DNA of 64,000 nucleotides from Myroides pelagicus (GTDB lineage: Bacteria; Bacteroidota; Bacteroidia; Flavobacteriales; Flavobacteriaceae): assembly GCF_009711055.1 (NCBI RefSeq), contig NZ_WMJY01000006.1, positions 62,001 to 126,000 on the forward strand. The letters are read 5' to 3'. The notes beneath the pieces are model-generated. The model was not told the origin of the DNA. It was given only the letters and a program-made list of their open reading frames with translations, and did no database searches. This document shows positions 61,922 through 64,000 of the stretch, one piece after another (within the stretch, counting starts at the first letter, position 1; each line of letters starts with the position of its first letter). Position numbers and translations under genes: made by a program.

Positions 61922-64000
61922 TTAGAATTTAAAGTTATACGTTACGCTTGGTACTATGCCAAATACAGACATTCGAACAGCTTCATTTTGCCCTTTGATA
62001 TCAGCATTCTCTCTAAATGATATCGAGGCGGCATTCGAGCGACCATAAAGATTGTATATTCCAAATACCCATTCCGACCTCCAGTTTTTTCTACTAGTTG
62101 GATTAGGGGTATAGGTAGCTGAAATATCTAAGTGGTGAAATGCTGGTAAACTATTGCTGTTTCTTGCTCCAAAGGTTGGAATACGATTGCCTAGGTAGTC
62201 AAACTGACCATCTGGAAAGGTAGCTGGTCGACCAGTTTGATAAGTGAAACTTGCTCCAAAATTCCATTTAGTGCTTAGGTCATACATAGCTGTGATTGAT
62301 AAATCGTGTGTTTTGTCATAGGCTGTTCTATACCACTTTCCTTGGTTTATTCCTGGTTCATCTGCTGTTCTTCCGGGTGTTCTTTGTTCTGATTTAGACA
62401 GGGTGTATGCTACCCAACCTGTTAGTTTTCCTAGGTTTTTTCGCACCATTAACTCTAGTCCATAGGCACGTGATTCTCCTACTAAGATTACGCGTTCTAG
62501 TGCTTCATTACCTATTAATTCTGCTCCATCAATGTAGTCTACTTTGTTCTTTCCAGTTTTATAGAATACCTCTGTTTCTAGACTGTATTTTGCTTCTTTG
62601 AAATTGTGGAAGTATCCCAATGCTACTTGATCGACAATTTCTGGTTTCAAGTATTTGCTACTTGGTGTCCAGATATCTAAGGGGGTTGGAGCGGCTGTAT
62701 TTGAAATTAAATGTAGGTATTGAGCCATTCTGTTGTAGCTCGCTTTTATCGATTGTTCGTCATTAATGATGTAAGCTAATCCTATTCTCGGTTCAAAATT
62801 ATTGTAGTTTTGAATTGTTTTACCACTGGCATAGGTTTGTTTACCGATATAATCTGCCATTTTATACAAACCTAGTTCTTTGTCATACCATACGGGTTGA
62901 TTGTTTTCGTATAGATTGATCGTTTCTTTTCCGATGTTTGAAAAGGAAGAGAAGCGCAATCCATAATTTAAGCTGAAGTGTTGTCCAATATTCTGTTCAG
63001 CTTCTATATATACAGCATTTTCTAGAGCGTATTTGTTATCTAATTTACGGTAGTTGATTTGTGAATCTGGCTTTGTTGGCTTCATGATGCCAGGTGAAAA
63101 ATTGTAATACTGGGTGCTTAGTCCGTATTTCAATTGGAGGTTTGGTATCACATCATGTGTGAAGTCATATTTAAATTGAAAGTTTTTTATATTGGAATCC
63201 CATTTAAACCCCACTAGATCGAGTTCTAATCCATAGATATAGTCACTATAGTTTAGTGTCATTCTACTACTTAAGCTGTCGCTAAACAAGTGATGCCATT
63301 GTAGAGATCCAACTGTATTTCCAAAGTTGTTCTTTAGTAAGTCTGTAAAGCTAAAGATGTCTCTTCCAAAGTATCCTGAGAAAGTCAACTTATTTTTTGC
63401 ATTTAAGTCAAAGTTTAATCGAGTATTTAAATCATAGAAATAAGCAGAGTTTTTGTTGTCTGATAATTTTAAGAATAAATGGGCGTATGACGCACGACCA
63501 GCTAGAAAAAATGAGGATTTGCCTTTTTGGATAGGTCCTTCAAACTTGGCTCTACTAGATATTATTCCGATACCTCCTGTCGCATGATAATCGTCTAGTT
63601 TACCGTCTGTCTGAAACACTTCAAGGACAGAAGATGCTCTACCTCCAAATCGCGATGGTATTCCTCCTTTGTATAGCTTTAAATCTTTTATAGCATCTGA
63701 ATTAAATACTGAAAAGAAACCAAATAGATGAGAAGAGCTATATACTGGCGCATCGTCTAGCAGTACTAGGTTTTGTCCTGCGGATCCTCCACGAACATTA
63801 AATCCTGCAGCACCTTCTCCTGCATTGGTGACTCCTGGCATTTGAAGTATTGATTTTAATACGTCTGTTTCTCCTAGTACTACAGGCATTTTCTTCACAT
63901 CTGAGATTGAGAGCTTGTTGATACTCATTTCTGGCTTTCGAATGTCTGTCTTTTTACTATTCTGTACGATTACAACTTCATTTAGTTTGGAAGCTGAGCT
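61922..64000 (-). CDS. TonB-dependent outer membrane receptor, 5' end outside the window
   Basis: The frame is open to the right edge, so the gene continues beyond 64000. The visible part, about 692 residues, begins in the linker before the plug (SKLNEVVIVQNSKKTDIRK), so the internal ATG at 63928 is not the start. The plug (LKSILQMPGVTNAGEG, GFNVRGGSAGQNLVLLDDAP) is followed by a full 22-strand barrel ending in YNFKF, with the terminal aromatic residue that BAM recognises. An N-terminal carboxypeptidase regulatory-like domain probably lies outside. The ligand is unknown. With the DUF4249 lipoprotein it makes a two-gene uptake unit. Confidence 0.92.
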   Translation of the reverse strand, partial: SSASKLNEVVIVQNSKKTDIRKPEMSINKLSISDVKKMPVVLGETDVLKSILQMPGVTNAGEGAAGFNVRGGSAGQNLVLLDDAPVYSSSHLFGFFSVFNSDAIKDLKLYKGGIPSRFGGRASSVLEVFQTDGKLDDYHATGGIGIISSRAKFEGPIQKGKSSFFLAGRASYAHLFLKLSDNKNSAYFYDLNTRLNFDLNAKNKLTFSGYFGRDIFSFTDLLKNNFGNTVGSLQWHHLFSDSLSSRMTLNYSDYIYGLELDLVGFKWDSNIKNFQFKYDFTHDVIPNLQLKYGLSTQYYNFSPGIMKPTKPDSQINYRKLDNKYALENAVYIEAEQNIGQHFSLNYGLRFSSFSNIGKETINLYENNQPVWYDKELGLYKMADYIGKQTYASGKTIQNYNNFEPRIGLAYIINDEQSIKASYNRMAQYLHLISNTAAPTPLDIWTPSSKYLKPEIVDQVALGYFHNFKEAKYSLETEVFYKTGKNKVDYIDGAELIGNEALERVILVGESRAYGLELMVRKNLGKLTGWVAYTLSKSEQRTPGRTADEPGINQGKWYRTAYDKTHDLSITAMYDLSTKWNFGASFTYQTGRPATFPDGQFDYLGNRIPTFGARNSNSLPAFHHLDISATYTPNPTSRKNWRSEWVFGIYNLYGRSNAASISFRENADIKGQNEAVRMSVFGIVPSVTYNFKF

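Noticed and set aside
63700..63928. ATG at 63928 as the start of the TonB receptor
   Set aside because: The frame stays open to 64000 and the residues before this Met belong to the linker ahead of the plug; the gene starts outside the window.

Overview
The window is a stretch of AT-rich bacterial chromosome. It is almost certainly from the family Flavobacteriaceae (phylum Bacteroidota). A Myroides-like genome is my best guess, but that is inference from gene content and style, not a search result. The evidence is PorX of the type IX secretion pathway, flavobacterial hallmark families (CAL67264, DUF3810, DUF3820, DUF4197, DUF4249 with a TonB receptor, PBP1+LysM, EttA), Bacteroidota-type promoters (TAnnTTTG at about -7) before many genes, and no use of Shine-Dalgarno sequences. 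I saw no rRNA, tRNA, CRISPR array, prophage or insertion sequence.

Layout. 1-3.5 kb, minus strand: DUF4258 fragment, then the operon porX-tsaE-ald. 3.6-7.6 kb, plus: glycosyltransferase, coaE, and an RprX/RprY-like two-component pair, closed by a 56-bp palindromic terminator shared with oxyR. 7.7-19.5 kb, mostly minus: oxyR, ECF sigma factor with a membrane partner, two TlpA-like thioredoxin proteins, a substrate-binding/transglutaminase/DUF423 operon, a CoA-transferase, nucleoside phosphorylase with SUI1, and a 2-oxoglutarate oxygenase. 19.8-24.6 kb: a small unknown gene, ybaK, a secreted collagen-like protein, its paralogue broken by an amber codon, and an opposing small gene broken by a frameshift. 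24.9-33.3 kb: holA with a small membrane protein, an orphan HsdR-N nuclease-like gene, glycosyltransferase, OmpA lipoprotein, phosphatase, DUF1275 protein, ettA and a metallo-beta-lactamase-fold protein. 33.3-49.4 kb: gltS, guaA, PBP1+LysM protein, NDH-2, DUF3810 protease-like protein, ferredoxin-like protein, S41 peptidase, pepD, a YceI lipoprotein, prfA, pyrF and a BtuF-like protein. 49.6-64 kb: DUF4197, pcrA/uvrD, sua5, sucC, DUF1456, uvrB, the major OmpA porin, Nudix, DUF3817, and a DUF4249/TonB receptor operon running off the right edge.

The genes are mostly core housekeeping: nucleotide synthesis (guaA, pyrF), translation (prfA, ettA, tsaE, sua5, SUI1, ybaK), DNA maintenance (uvrB, uvrD, holA), central metabolism (sucC, CoA-transferase, ald, NDH-2) and envelope. 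tsaE and sua5 both serve the t6A tRNA modification pathway.

I did not find a clear new multi-gene system. The most unusual parts are the decaying surface-protein locus at 21-24.6 kb, two related palindromic elements in otherwise empty long spacers (about 18.2-18.35 and 43.8-43.9 kb), a hairpin at the predicted 5' end of the gltS mRNA, and promoters so close to the start codon that guaA and the HsdR-N gene are probably leaderless.
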